NCBI GenBank assembly: GCA_004558105.1 | Contig: SFEB01000025.1 | Location: forward strand, 1-15,405 | Source: Clostridiales bacterium | GTDB lineage: Bacteria > Bacillota > Clostridia > Christensenellales > CAG-314 | Direction of reading: 5' to 3' | Length of the DNA stretch: 15,405 bases | Shown here: positions 7,349 through 14,829 of the stretch, one piece after another | Numbering within the stretch: position 1 is the first letter of the stretch | How the letters are laid out: every line of letters starts with the position of its first letter | Notes under the pieces: generated by a model | Seen by the model: only the letters and a program-made list of their open reading frames with translations | Told to the model about the DNA's origin: nothing | Databases searched by the model: none | Made by a program: the position numbers and the translations under genes

Positions 7349-9013
7349 TTATTTATTATTGAAACTGTCCTTCAATTCGACGATTTCGTTAAACACCACG
7401 TTGTCGGGAGTCGTGTTTTTGTCCACTACAAAGTATCCGGAACGCATGAATTGGAAACGTGCGCCCACGGGTGCCGATTTAAGACTGCTTTCCGCAACGG
7501 CGGTAACTACTTTCATGCTGTCGGGATTAAGCCGCTGAGTAAAATCGGTAACGCCGTCAACCGCCGGAAGCAACAGGTTTGAAATTTTTCTCACCGTAAC
7601 GCGCGCATTGTCGTTTGCGTCCACCCATTGGACGACGCCCTTGACCTTAACGCCCGATTCGTCGTGACCGCTCTTGCTCTCGGGTAAATAACTGCATCTG
7701 ACGAGAGTAACCTTTCCGTTTTCGTCCGTTTCGTAACCGTCGCACTTTACGATGTAAGCGCCTTTGAGCCTCACGTACCCGTCCGGTTTAAGTCTGTGAT
7801 ACTTGGGCGGAGGAACGATTTCAAAGTCTCCCCTCTCTATATAAATTTCGTTGCTGAAACGCACTTGTCTGTAAGTCATTTCCTCGGCGTTGGGATTGTT
7901 TTCGACAGACAGAATTTCACTGCCCTCGTAGTTGGTGATAACGACTTTGATTGGGTCGAAAACCACCATCGCTCTGTCGGCGGTCTTATTGAGATTGTCT
8001 CTCACGCACGCTTCGAGATAACTCTGTTCTATCTCGCTGTTGGCTTTTGCAACGCCTACTCTTTCGCAAAAATCGCGAACCGCTTCGGCAGGATAACCCC
8101 TGCGGCGGATACCGCACAAAGTGGGCATGCGAGGATCGTCCCAGCCTTCGACAAATTTATCCTCTACCAACTTTTTCAAAAAACGTTTGCTCATGACCGT
8201 ATCGGTTATGTTGAGCCGTGCAAATTCTATCTGTCTCGGCTTTGCCTCAAAATCGCAGTTGTCTACCACCCAGTCGTACAGAGGACGGTGATCTTCAAAT
8301 TCCAGAGTACAAAGACTGTGAGTGATACCTTCTATCGCGTCTTCGATGGGGTGAGCAAAGTCGTACATCGGGTAAATGCACCATTTGTCGCCCGTGTTGT
8401 GATGCGAAGCGTGGACGATACGGTATATGACGGGGTCGCGCATATTCAGGTTGGGACTCGCCATATCGATTTTAGCGCGCAAAACTTTTTCTCCGTCGGC
8501 GTACTTACCCTCTTTCATTTCGGTAAAAAGTTTAAGATTTTCTTCTACGCTGCGGTCGCGGTACGGACTGTTTTTGCCGGGTTCTACCAACGTGCCGCGG
8601 GTGTCCCTTATCTCGTCCGCAGTCAAATCGCAGACGTACGCAAGACCTTTTTTAATAAGGCCGACCGCGCAGTCGTACATTTTGTCAAAATAATCGCTGG
8701 CGTACAGCATTTCGTCCCATTTAAACCCCAGCCACTCGATGTCCTCTTTGATACTCTCGACGTATTCTTCGTCCTCTTTTACGGGATTGGTATCGTCGAA
8801 ACGCAGGTTGCATCTGCCGTGATACTTTTCTTTTACGCCAAAGTTGATGCACAGGCTCTTTGCGTGCCCGATATGCAAATATCCGTTGGGTTCGGGCGGA
8901 AAACGGGTAACAGTAGTCGTAATTTTCCCTTCCGCAATGTCGTTATCTATGATTTCTTCTATAAAATTTTTGGAAACTTCTACGTTTCCGTCGGTCGTTT
9001 TATTCTCTTCCAT
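7349..9013 (-). CDS. glnS: Glutaminyl-tRNA synthetase
   Basis: Class I synthetase that attaches glutamine directly to tRNA-Gln. The 554-residue length is the usual bacterial GlnRS length. The catalytic signatures are PPEPNGYLHIGHAKS (39-53, containing HIGH) and VMSKR (273-277, the KMSKS-equivalent), and the C-terminal half is the two-barrel anticodon-binding domain. The pattern around LRFDDTNP (70-77) and YDFAHPIEDAIEGITHSL (217-234) favours GlnRS over GluRS. AGAGG lies 5 nt before the ATG. It sits 26 bp after dnaB and 38 bp before alaS. Many Gram-positive bacteria lack GlnRS and use the GatCAB amidotransferase, so this gene was probably acquired in this lineage; that history is inference. 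Confidence 0.93.
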   Translation of the reverse strand: MEENKTTDGNVEVSKNFIEEIIDNDIAEGKITTTVTRFPPEPNGYLHIGHAKSLCINFGVKEKYHGRCNLRFDDTNPVKEDEEYVESIKEDIEWLGFKWDEMLYASDYFDKMYDCAVGLIKKGLAYVCDLTADEIRDTRGTLVEPGKNSPYRDRSVEENLKLFTEMKEGKYADGEKVLRAKIDMASPNLNMRDPVIYRIVHASHHNTGDKWCIYPMYDFAHPIEDAIEGITHSLCTLEFEDHRPLYDWVVDNCDFEAKPRQIEFARLNITDTVMSKRFLKKLVEDKFVEGWDDPRMPTLCGIRRRGYPAEAVRDFCERVGVAKANSEIEQSYLEACVRDNLNKTADRAMVVFDPIKVVITNYEGSEILSVENNPNAEEMTYRQVRFSNEIYIERGDFEIVPPPKYHRLKPDGYVRLKGAYIVKCDGYETDENGKVTLVRCSYLPESKSGHDESGVKVKGVVQWVDANDNARVTVRKISNLLLPAVDGVTDFTQRLNPDSMKVVTAVAESSLKSAPVGARFQFMRSGYFVVDKNTTPDNVVFNEIVELKDSFNNK

Positions 9014-9039
9014 TTTTACCTCTTTATATCTGCCGCTTA

Positions 9040-10548
9040 TCAGGCGTCAATACCTTCTTCCGTATTAAAATCGTTTTCGCTGTCCGTTGGCGGAGCGGTT
9101 GGCAACGGCGCATCGTCCGCCATCTCCTGAACGGCTGCCTGAGCGTCTGCCGTAGGATCTTTGGGCGCCCGTTCGGAAGAATCCGACTCGGGAACGGACG
9201 TTTTTGCATCAAAAAAGTGTACTAGTCTGCCTACCCACAAGAGCGGAATATCCGCCGTTTCGCCGTTACGGTTTTTGGCAACGATGAGTTCGAGCGGCAT
9301 TGCGTCCTGATCCTCGGCGTCTGCGGATTTGTTGATAAACAAAACCATATCTGCGTCCTGCTCGATTGCGCCCGACTCACGTAAGTCGCTCAGCATCGGT
9401 TTGCGGTCTTTGTCGCGTTCGAAAAGACGGTTCATCTGACTGAGCGCAATAACGGGAACTCCGAGTTCTTTTGCCATTATCTTAAGATTTCTCGTAATAT
9501 TGCTGACGTCCTGCTGTCGGTTTTCGCTCTTTTCGTCTCCCTGCATCAACTGCAGATAGTCCACTACAACGAGGTCCAGACCTTGCCTTGCTTTAAGGTT
9601 ACGGCACTTTGACATGATTTTTGCAGGCGTGTTCAGACTGCTGTCGTCGATAAATATGTTCAATCCCGATACTGCGTCGGAAGCGTCGATAAGTTTTTTA
9701 AGGTCGTCGGCAACCAATCTTTCGCTACCGGTGACCTTTCCCATGCTGACGTTTGCGATACCGCACATAAGTCTTTGTATTATCTGAATCCTCGGCATTT
9801 CAAGCGAAAAAATCGCGCAGGTATGCCCTCTTTGAGCGGCGTATTCGACAATATTAAGAGCAAAACTGCTCTTTCCGCAACCAGGACGAGCCGCAAGAAT
9901 AAGTAAGTCGCCGGGATGCAGACCGTTCGTGATTTTGTCGAACCGCTTAAACCCCGTTTTGATTCCGCTGAAAGAATTAGGATCTTTGTACAACATATCG
10001 CAGCGTTCGATAAATTCCCGGATAGTGTCTGAAATATGCGCAAGGTCGCCGCCCTTGTTATTCTGCCCGACGTCGAATATGGCTTTTTCCGCCGCAGAAA
10101 TCATTTTCACCCTGTCATCGGCTTGTTTGAGACCGCCGAGAATACCGGTACACGCCCTTGCTATTCTCCGTTTGGCGCTCTCGCGGGTAACGATATCGAG
10201 ATAACTCGCAAAGTTTGCCGCCGTAGGTACGCTGGTTGCCAGGGTGGCAAGATAATCCATGCCCCCAACCGACTCAATTTCTGCATTGCGTTCCAACTCG
10301 TCGGTAAGCACGACGAAATCAAGTCTTTTGTTTTGCCTCGAAACGCTTTGCATCGCCCTGAAAACGGTCTTGTGGGCAGGTGAATAAAAATCGTCTTCCG
10401 TCAGATCCAACACGATATCGTTTGCAACGTTATCGTCCAGAAGGGCGCAGGCAAGCAAAGACTGCTCGGCGTCCAGATTAAAATAGGACATCGTCAGCGC
10501 GGCAGAGGGGTTAACGTTGGTTTTGCTGTTATTTGGTTTGTTTGCCAT
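9040..10548 (-). CDS. dnaB: Replicative DNA helicase DnaB
   Basis: Hexameric 5'-3' helicase that unwinds DNA ahead of the replisome. The N-terminal DnaB domain begins near residue 22 (NLDAEQSLLACAL at 24-36). The RecA-like domain has Walker A ARPGCGKSS (220-228), SLEM (248-251), Walker B DLVVVDYLQLM (325-335), ALSQMNR (368-374) and SDLRESGAIEQDAD (387-400). An acidic, Pro/Ala-rich disordered tail (about 450-502) follows the core, and this tail is longer than usual. The start at 10548 is supported by GGAGAG 7 nt upstream; M20 is an alternative without that support. It is the first gene of the probable dnaB-glnS-alaS operon. Confidence 0.95.
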   Translation of the reverse strand: MANKPNNSKTNVNPSAALTMSYFNLDAEQSLLACALLDDNVANDIVLDLTEDDFYSPAHKTVFRAMQSVSRQNKRLDFVVLTDELERNAEIESVGGMDYLATLATSVPTAANFASYLDIVTRESAKRRIARACTGILGGLKQADDRVKMISAAEKAIFDVGQNNKGGDLAHISDTIREFIERCDMLYKDPNSFSGIKTGFKRFDKITNGLHPGDLLILAARPGCGKSSFALNIVEYAAQRGHTCAIFSLEMPRIQIIQRLMCGIANVSMGKVTGSERLVADDLKKLIDASDAVSGLNIFIDDSSLNTPAKIMSKCRNLKARQGLDLVVVDYLQLMQGDEKSENRQQDVSNITRNLKIMAKELGVPVIALSQMNRLFERDKDRKPMLSDLRESGAIEQDADMVLFINKSADAEDQDAMPLELIVAKNRNGETADIPLLWVGRLVHFFDAKTSVPESDSSERAPKDPTADAQAAVQEMADDAPLPTAPPTDSENDFNTEEGIDA

Positions 10549-10602
10549 AAAAAAACTCTCCGAAAATAAACGAACTTCGCCTTATATACTTTTAATTAGT
10601 AC

Positions 10603-10631
10603 ATTATATCTTAAAAAGCGTTTTTTTTCAA
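10603..10631 (-). promoter_or_regulatory. Near-consensus promoter of dnaB-glnS-alaS
   Basis: On the minus strand: TTGAAA (10626-10631), exact 17-nt spacer, perfect TATAAT (10603-10608). The predicted start near 10596 gives a leader of about 48 nt before the dnaB ATG, with a normal GGAGAG site. No convincing terminator separates it from the upstream vanW stop at 10676, so read-through from PHP-vanW is possible. Confidence 0.85.
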
Positions 10632-10675
10632 GTACTTTACGGCAAGTTAACCGACCTTTTTAAAAAAATATTTCT

Positions 10676-12001
10676 TTACTCCCTTTCCTTACTGCCCGTT
10701 ACCAACAATCTGTCCATCGGACCGTAAGTGTTAACGCGAATGAGTCTGCTGTTGACCTTTTTTCCGTCCTTGTAATAATCCAGCCACCCCTGACTTTTTA
10801 TCCCGTCTTTACCCTCCGAAACGGTAACGGTCTGGTCGGTAAAGGTAACCAGATGCGAATAACTTCCGTCGTCCACCACCTTTTTCGTTTCAAAAGGTAT
10901 GGTGCCGACGATTTCACTGCGACGAACGATTTCATACTCCTTCTTTAACCCGTAAATTTCTACCCGAGCAACGCCGTTCGTCATTTTTGCCGCAATATAA
11001 AGGTCGCTACCCGTGTCGTTTAAAAAGACGAGATCTGCGCCTGCGTCGCTTACCATGGCGTCAAAACTCGGCAAAACGTAACTGCTTTGCAACGAATGTT
11101 GACAAACCCCCTTTACCGTCACTCCGCTGAGCAACAACGCATTGTACAACGTAGTACTTGCCTGACATACTCCGCCTCCCACTCCGTCGACGTATTTTCC
11201 TTTCAACAGCACTTTTGCCACGTCGAAACCCCTGTCCCGGGTTCGTGCGCCGACCGTTTCGTTAAAACTTACCCGTTCCCCGTCTTTTATTATTTTTCCG
11301 TTAAAAAAACTCAACGCCAAAGCAATATTGTGCTTTCTTCCTTTAGTACTGTTAGAACAGTCGGTAGTAAACTCTCCTCGTTTTTTCGTTGCGTTTAAGG
11401 CCGCCGAAAGGGGTAAATCCGGCGAAATTTTTTCTACGGGTAAATCGTTGACAAGACAAGTTTCGCCATCTTTCAACCCCTTTAAAACAGCCTCGTAAAG
11501 TTGTTTATCGTTCACCCGTCTGCCCTCTTTATCCTTGGTATAGGAGAATTTTTCCTTTGCGTTCGGTTTGAAAATTATCGTTGCGTCAATCGGCTCGTAA
11601 TCGAGAGAGGAGCATACCTTTTCGACAAAATCCTTAAAACGCGGCAGAATAAAGCAGATACTTTGTTCCGCATCTATTCCCTTATCCGCCATATCCGCAA
11701 CCCATTCCCCTTTAACCGCAGGCGAACGGAAAATAAGCCGACTTTCGATTTGTTCGGGCGTAAAATCGGCGATATTGTCCGACAGGCGGTACGCAAACTC
11801 TTTGTCCGTGTATTTTAAAGTGACGGTAACGTCCCATGGCTTAACAACCGACCCGGTTCCTTCCGTCTTTTTAGTAGGTTCGACGGCAAAAAAACCCTTC
11901 TGCCCGTCCGCAAAAACCACGTCGGAAGGAAATACTGCAAAAAGCAACAAAAAAACGCTCGCCACAAAAACGAGCGTAAAAAAATATTTTATTTTATCCA
12001 T
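10676..12001 (-). CDS. VanW family protein with a C-terminal G5-like domain
   Basis: Exported or membrane-anchored envelope protein. A hydrophobic N-terminal segment (about residues 7-27 from the first possible start) ends in a signal-peptide-like region (VVFADG). Next comes a region resembling the putative peptidoglycan-binding domain often found before VanW (about 60-190). The VanW domain (about 205-345) contains NGERV-type KDGERVSFNETVG (241-253) and the signature VGGGVCQASTTLYNA (276-290). The tail (about 365-437) looks like a G5 domain. A GTG at 12007 is possible but overlaps the AGGGG ribosome binding site, which lies 5 nt before the ATG at 12001, so that ATG is preferred (441 residues). 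It follows the PHP gene by 11 bp. VanW proteins were first noted in vancomycin-resistance clusters, but no van genes are here, and this family's biochemical role is unclear. Confidence 0.85.
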   Translation of the reverse strand: MDKIKYFFTLVFVASVFLLLFAVFPSDVVFADGQKGFFAVEPTKKTEGTGSVVKPWDVTVTLKYTDKEFAYRLSDNIADFTPEQIESRLIFRSPAVKGEWVADMADKGIDAEQSICFILPRFKDFVEKVCSSLDYEPIDATIIFKPNAKEKFSYTKDKEGRRVNDKQLYEAVLKGLKDGETCLVNDLPVEKISPDLPLSAALNATKKRGEFTTDCSNSTKGRKHNIALALSFFNGKIIKDGERVSFNETVGARTRDRGFDVAKVLLKGKYVDGVGGGVCQASTTLYNALLLSGVTVKGVCQHSLQSSYVLPSFDAMVSDAGADLVFLNDTGSDLYIAAKMTNGVARVEIYGLKKEYEIVRRSEIVGTIPFETKKVVDDGSYSHLVTFTDQTVTVSEGKDGIKSQGWLDYYKDGKKVNSRLIRVNTYGPMDRLLVTGSKERE

Positions 12002-12012
12002 AAACACCCCTG

Positions 12013-12843
12013 TTATTTTTCGGTCAACGAAAGGATAAGGTCGGCGGTCTCAGACGGCGGACAGTAAAAAGTACCCAGCGGAATACCGTATTTTTCGCTA
12101 TGGAAGTCGCTTCCGCCAAATACGCCGAGTTTATACCTTTCGGCAAGATAGAGATAAAAATCACGCTCTATCATAGTATGCGAAAAATAACACGCCTCTA
12201 TTCCGTCAAGGCCGAAATCTATAAGTTGTCTGACGAAAGCTTCGGTTTTCGCGGTGTTTTTACGTAACTTTGACGGGTGCGCCAATACGGCGATTCCACC
12301 GAAATCCTTGACGAGGTTTATCGCCTGTTTTACCGTCAGTCTGCGAGCGGTAACGTACGCCTGCCCGTCCGGACCGAGAAATCTGGCAAACGCGTCGGGT
12401 ATGGACGAACAAATTCCCTGTCGTACGAGTTCTTGCGCCATGTGGCTACGTCCGACCACCTCTCCGCTGTTTTCGCGTTTTATACGTTCGTAATCGATAT
12501 CGATACCGAGTTCTTTAAAACGGCTGATAAAAATCAGGTTTCTGCTCTCCCGCATTTCTTTGACTTTTTTCAGTTCCTCGTTAAGCCGCGGATTGTTAAA
12601 ATCCAGACCGTAACCCAATATATGCACCTCGGTGTCGCCCTCGAAAGCCGACAACTCTATGCCTCCCAGCACCTTCAATTGCGTTTTTTCCGCCGCACTG
12701 CGCGCTTCCGCTATACCGTCGGCGTTGTCGTGGTCGGTAACGGCAATGACGTCCAATCCGCTTTCACTGCATTTCTTTACGATTTCCGTCGGGCTCAGCA
12801 CTCCGTCGGAAAAGATACTGTGTATGTGTAAATCGCATTTCAT
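12013..12843 (-). CDS. PHP-domain metal-dependent phosphoesterase (YciV/TrpH-like)
   Basis: A 276-residue cytosolic phosphoesterase of the PHP family. The metal ligands are visible in order: H6 and H8 in DLHIHS, D37/H38 in TDHDN, E63, H74 (HILGYG), H134 (GRSH), H189 (LAHPSK), and D246/H248 (GSDFH). Related YciV/TrpH proteins hydrolyse 3',5'-nucleoside bisphosphates and trim RNA 5' ends (RNase AM), which is the likeliest role here. Length and motif order match that group. The start is the ATG at 12843, which lies 6 nt after a perfect TATAAT and has no ribosome binding site, predicting a leaderless mRNA. The vanW gene follows 11 bp downstream, probably in one transcript; I see no obvious functional link. 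Confidence 0.88.
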   Translation of the reverse strand: MKCDLHIHSIFSDGVLSPTEIVKKCSESGLDVIAVTDHDNADGIAEARSAAEKTQLKVLGGIELSAFEGDTEVHILGYGLDFNNPRLNEELKKVKEMRESRNLIFISRFKELGIDIDYERIKRENSGEVVGRSHMAQELVRQGICSSIPDAFARFLGPDGQAYVTARRLTVKQAINLVKDFGGIAVLAHPSKLRKNTAKTEAFVRQLIDFGLDGIEACYFSHTMIERDFYLYLAERYKLGVFGGSDFHSEKYGIPLGTFYCPPSETADLILSLTEK

Positions 12844-12849
12844 GTTTTT

Positions 12850-12855
12850 ATTATA
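12850..12855 (-). promoter_or_regulatory. -10 box of the PHP-vanW promoter
   Basis: Perfect TATAAT on the minus strand, 6 nt before the PHP start codon. At 17 nt upstream the hexamer is ACGTTG, a poor -35, so an activator or other upstream contact may be needed. The predicted transcription start coincides with the ATG. Confidence 0.5.
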
Positions 12856-12891
12856 CTACAAATCAACGAAAACAACGTATTTTTTTTCGCA

Positions 12892-12936
12892 TAATACGAA
12901 TAATTTTAAAAAAAAGTAAGAACGTTTCTCGTATTA
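12892..12936. promoter_or_regulatory. Inverted repeat in the divergent PHP/scaffold intergenic region
   Basis: TAATACGA (12892-12899) and its exact complement TCGTATTA (12929-12936) are 29 nt apart. A third half-site CGTATT is at 12876-12881. The 198-bp gap between the divergent genes contains these plus the two promoters and nothing coding. Spacing is too long for a simple single-dimer site, so an operator role is tentative. Confidence 0.25.
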
Positions 12937-12967
12937 CAAAATTTCCTTTTTTGTTGCTGAAAATCGT

Positions 12968-12996
12968 TTGTGTTTTTGACTGAATAGTGCTAAAAT
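12968..12996 (+). promoter_or_regulatory. Promoter of the scaffold-GGGtGRT operon
   Basis: TTGTGT (12968-12973), 17-nt spacer ending in TGC, and TAAAAT (12991-12996), i.e. an extended -10. A short inverted repeat ACTGA (12979-12983) / TCAGT (12996-13000) flanks the -10 box. The predicted start near 13003 gives a leader of about 39 nt. Confidence 0.6.
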
Positions 12997-13041
12997 CAGT
13001 ATTGGTTAAAGTTACATAAAAAAAGGAGTTAAATTGATTTT

Positions 13042-13731
13042 ATGGAATACTCTAAAGAAGTAAAAGAAATGTGTTGCGTAAAAAAAGGCTGTGACCACGG
13101 CCCCGCACCTATACCCGAAGAAGGTAAATGGATATGCGCGAAAGAAATCAAAGACATCAGCGGTCTTTCTCACGGCGTTGGCGCATGCGCACCTCAGCAA
13201 GGCGCGTGCAAACTTACGCTCAACATCAAAGACGGTATTATTAAAGAAGCTTTGGTAGAAACTATCGGTTGCAGCGGTATGACTCACTCTGCCGCAATGG
13301 CTGCCGAAATTCTTCCCGGCAAAACGATTCTGGAAGCGTTAAACACCGACCTCGTCTGCGACGCCATTAACGTTGCGATGAGAGAATTGTTTTTGCAAAT
13401 CGTGTACGGCCGCACCCAATCCGCTTTTTCTGACGCCGGACTTCCCGTCGGAAGCGGTCTCGAAGACCTCGGCAAAGGTTTGCGCAGTCAGATAGGCACG
13501 ATGTATTCAACCCAGGAAAAAGGCGCTCGCTACCTCGAAATGGCTGAGGGCTACGTCACTAAACTGGCTCTCGAACAAGGCGAAATCATCGGTTACGAAT
13601 TTGTCCATCTCGGAAAATTGATGCAATACGTCACCGACGGTATGGACGGCAACGAAGCTTTGAAAAAAGCAACAGGTCGCTACGGCAGATTTGACGAGGC
13701 GGAAGAATATATAGTGCCCCGCAAGCAATAA
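13042..13731 (+). CDS. IscU/NifU-like iron-sulfur cluster scaffold variant
   Basis: A 229-residue cytosolic protein. Its middle part resembles the IscU/NifU N-terminal fold: GVGACAPQQGACKLTLNI (45-62), then ETIGCSGMTHSAAMAAEIL (73-91, like the IscU GCG..A motif), then GKTILEAL (93-100). Cysteines C49, C56, C77 and C106 lie in this core, and C11, C12, C17 and C32 in an N-terminal extension not found in IscU. Two features of classical IscU are not evident: the CGD aspartate and the late HCS cysteine. A C-terminal extension (about 140-229) follows. GGAG is 13 nt before the ATG, an unusually long spacing. It is directly followed by the GGGtGRT gene. Probable role: Fe-S cluster carrier or specialised scaffold for that partner, inferred from fold and context. 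Confidence 0.75.
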   Translation: MEYSKEVKEMCCVKKGCDHGPAPIPEEGKWICAKEIKDISGLSHGVGACAPQQGACKLTLNIKDGIIKEALVETIGCSGMTHSAAMAAEILPGKTILEALNTDLVCDAINVAMRELFLQIVYGRTQSAFSDAGLPVGSGLEDLGKGLRSQIGTMYSTQEKGARYLEMAEGYVTKLALEQGEIIGYEFVHLGKLMQYVTDGMDGNEALKKATGRYGRFDEAEEYIVPRKQ

Positions 13732-13741
13732 GGAGGACAAT

Positions 13742-14749
13742 ATGGCAGTAAAATTTGAAGGAATGGAACGTAGAATAGATAAAATCAACGGCGAGTTGCC
13801 CTCTTACGGCATCAAAGATCTCGAAGACGCTCAAAAAATATGTGCGGATAACGGCATCAACGTTAACGATATCGTCAAGGGAATTCAACCCATCGCCTTT
13901 GACAACGCAGTATGGGCATATACAGTCGGCACTGCTATCGCCGTCAAAAAGCAGGCAAAAACTGCTTCTCAGGCGGCAGAATACATCGGACTCGGTTTGC
14001 AGATGTTTTGCGTTCCCGGTAGCGTAGCAGATCAACGCAAAGTCGGTATCGGTCACGGCAATCTCGCCGCAATGCTTCTCGACGACAACACCAAGTGCTT
14101 TGCTTTCGTCGCAGGTCACGAAAGTTTTGCGGCGGCGGAAGGCGCAATCGGTCTTTGCAAAACGGCGAATAAAGTCCGCAAAACCCCGTTACGCGTTATC
14201 CTTAACGGTCTGGGCAAAGACGCCGCCTATATTATCAGCCGTATCAACGGCTTTACCTACGTAAAAACCGACTACGACTATGCGACGGGAGAGTTGAAAG
14301 TCGTGGAAGAACGTGCTTTCAGTAAGGGCGAACGCGCAAAAGTCAGATGCTACGGCGCAAACGACGTAAACGAAGGCGTTGCTATCATGATAAAAGAGGA
14401 AGTCGACGCAGGTATAACGGGCAACAGCACCAATCCCACGAGATTCCAGCACCCCGTCTCCGGCACTTATAAGAAATGGTGCATCGAAAACGGAAGAAAA
14501 TACTTTTCCGTTGCTTCCGGCGGTGGCACGGGTCGTACCCTCCACCCCGACAACGTTGCGGCAGGTCCTGCTTCTTACGGCATGACAGACACGATGGGAC
14601 GTATGCACAGCGACGCACAGTTTGCCGGCAGCAGTTCCGTTCCCGCTCACGTCGATATGATGGGATTTATCGGAATGGGCAACAACCCGATGGTCGGCGC
14701 AACCGTTACCTGCGCGGTTGCCGTTTCTCAGGCTTTAAGCAACAACTAA
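13742..14749 (+). CDS. GGGtGRT family protein of unknown function
   Basis: A 335-residue protein named for its signature, here GGGTGRT at residues 260-266. Other Gly/His-rich segments likely to be conserved are VGIGHGN (101-107), VAGHES (123-128), TGNSTNPTRFQHP (226-238) and MGFIGMGNNPMVGAT (307-321). Cysteines occur at 34, 90, 119, 139, 203, 247 and 324. No signal peptide or clear membrane segment is seen, so it is probably cytosolic. The stop of the scaffold gene overlaps the AAGGAGGA ribosome binding site of this gene and the gap is 10 bp, so the two are translationally close and very likely act together. The family function is not established to my knowledge. An Fe-S or metal-dependent enzyme is a guess from the partner and the His/Gly motifs. 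Confidence 0.9.
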   Translation: MAVKFEGMERRIDKINGELPSYGIKDLEDAQKICADNGINVNDIVKGIQPIAFDNAVWAYTVGTAIAVKKQAKTASQAAEYIGLGLQMFCVPGSVADQRKVGIGHGNLAAMLLDDNTKCFAFVAGHESFAAAEGAIGLCKTANKVRKTPLRVILNGLGKDAAYIISRINGFTYVKTDYDYATGELKVVEERAFSKGERAKVRCYGANDVNEGVAIMIKEEVDAGITGNSTNPTRFQHPVSGTYKKWCIENGRKYFSVASGGGTGRTLHPDNVAAGPASYGMTDTMGRMHSDAQFAGSSSVPAHVDMMGFIGMGNNPMVGATVTCAVAVSQALSNN

Positions 14750-14767
14750 ATCGTTAAAACGATAAAA

Positions 14768-14807
14768 CAAAAAGGGTATTTGCATAAGCAAATATCCTTT
14801 TTTTGTT
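14768..14807. terminator. Bidirectional terminator between the GGGtGRT gene and the LRR gene
   Basis: GGGTATTTGC (14774-14783) pairs with GCAAATATCC (14788-14797), with one G-T wobble and loop ATAA. Seven or more T residues follow on the plus strand, and an A-run precedes the stem, giving a T-run for leftward transcription. Confidence 0.9.
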
Positions 14808-14829
14808 TTGTTTTTTAATTATCAACTAA

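Noticed and set aside
10632..10675. Terminator between vanW and the dnaB promoter
   Set aside because: Only a short GTTAAC-centred palindrome is visible, without a T-run after a stable stem in the direction of transcription, so read-through cannot be excluded.
10676..12001. Possible vancomycin-resistance locus because of the VanW protein
   Set aside because: No vanA/B-type ligase, vanH, vanX, vanR/S or other resistance genes are nearby. VanW-domain proteins are common envelope proteins in Gram-positive genomes.
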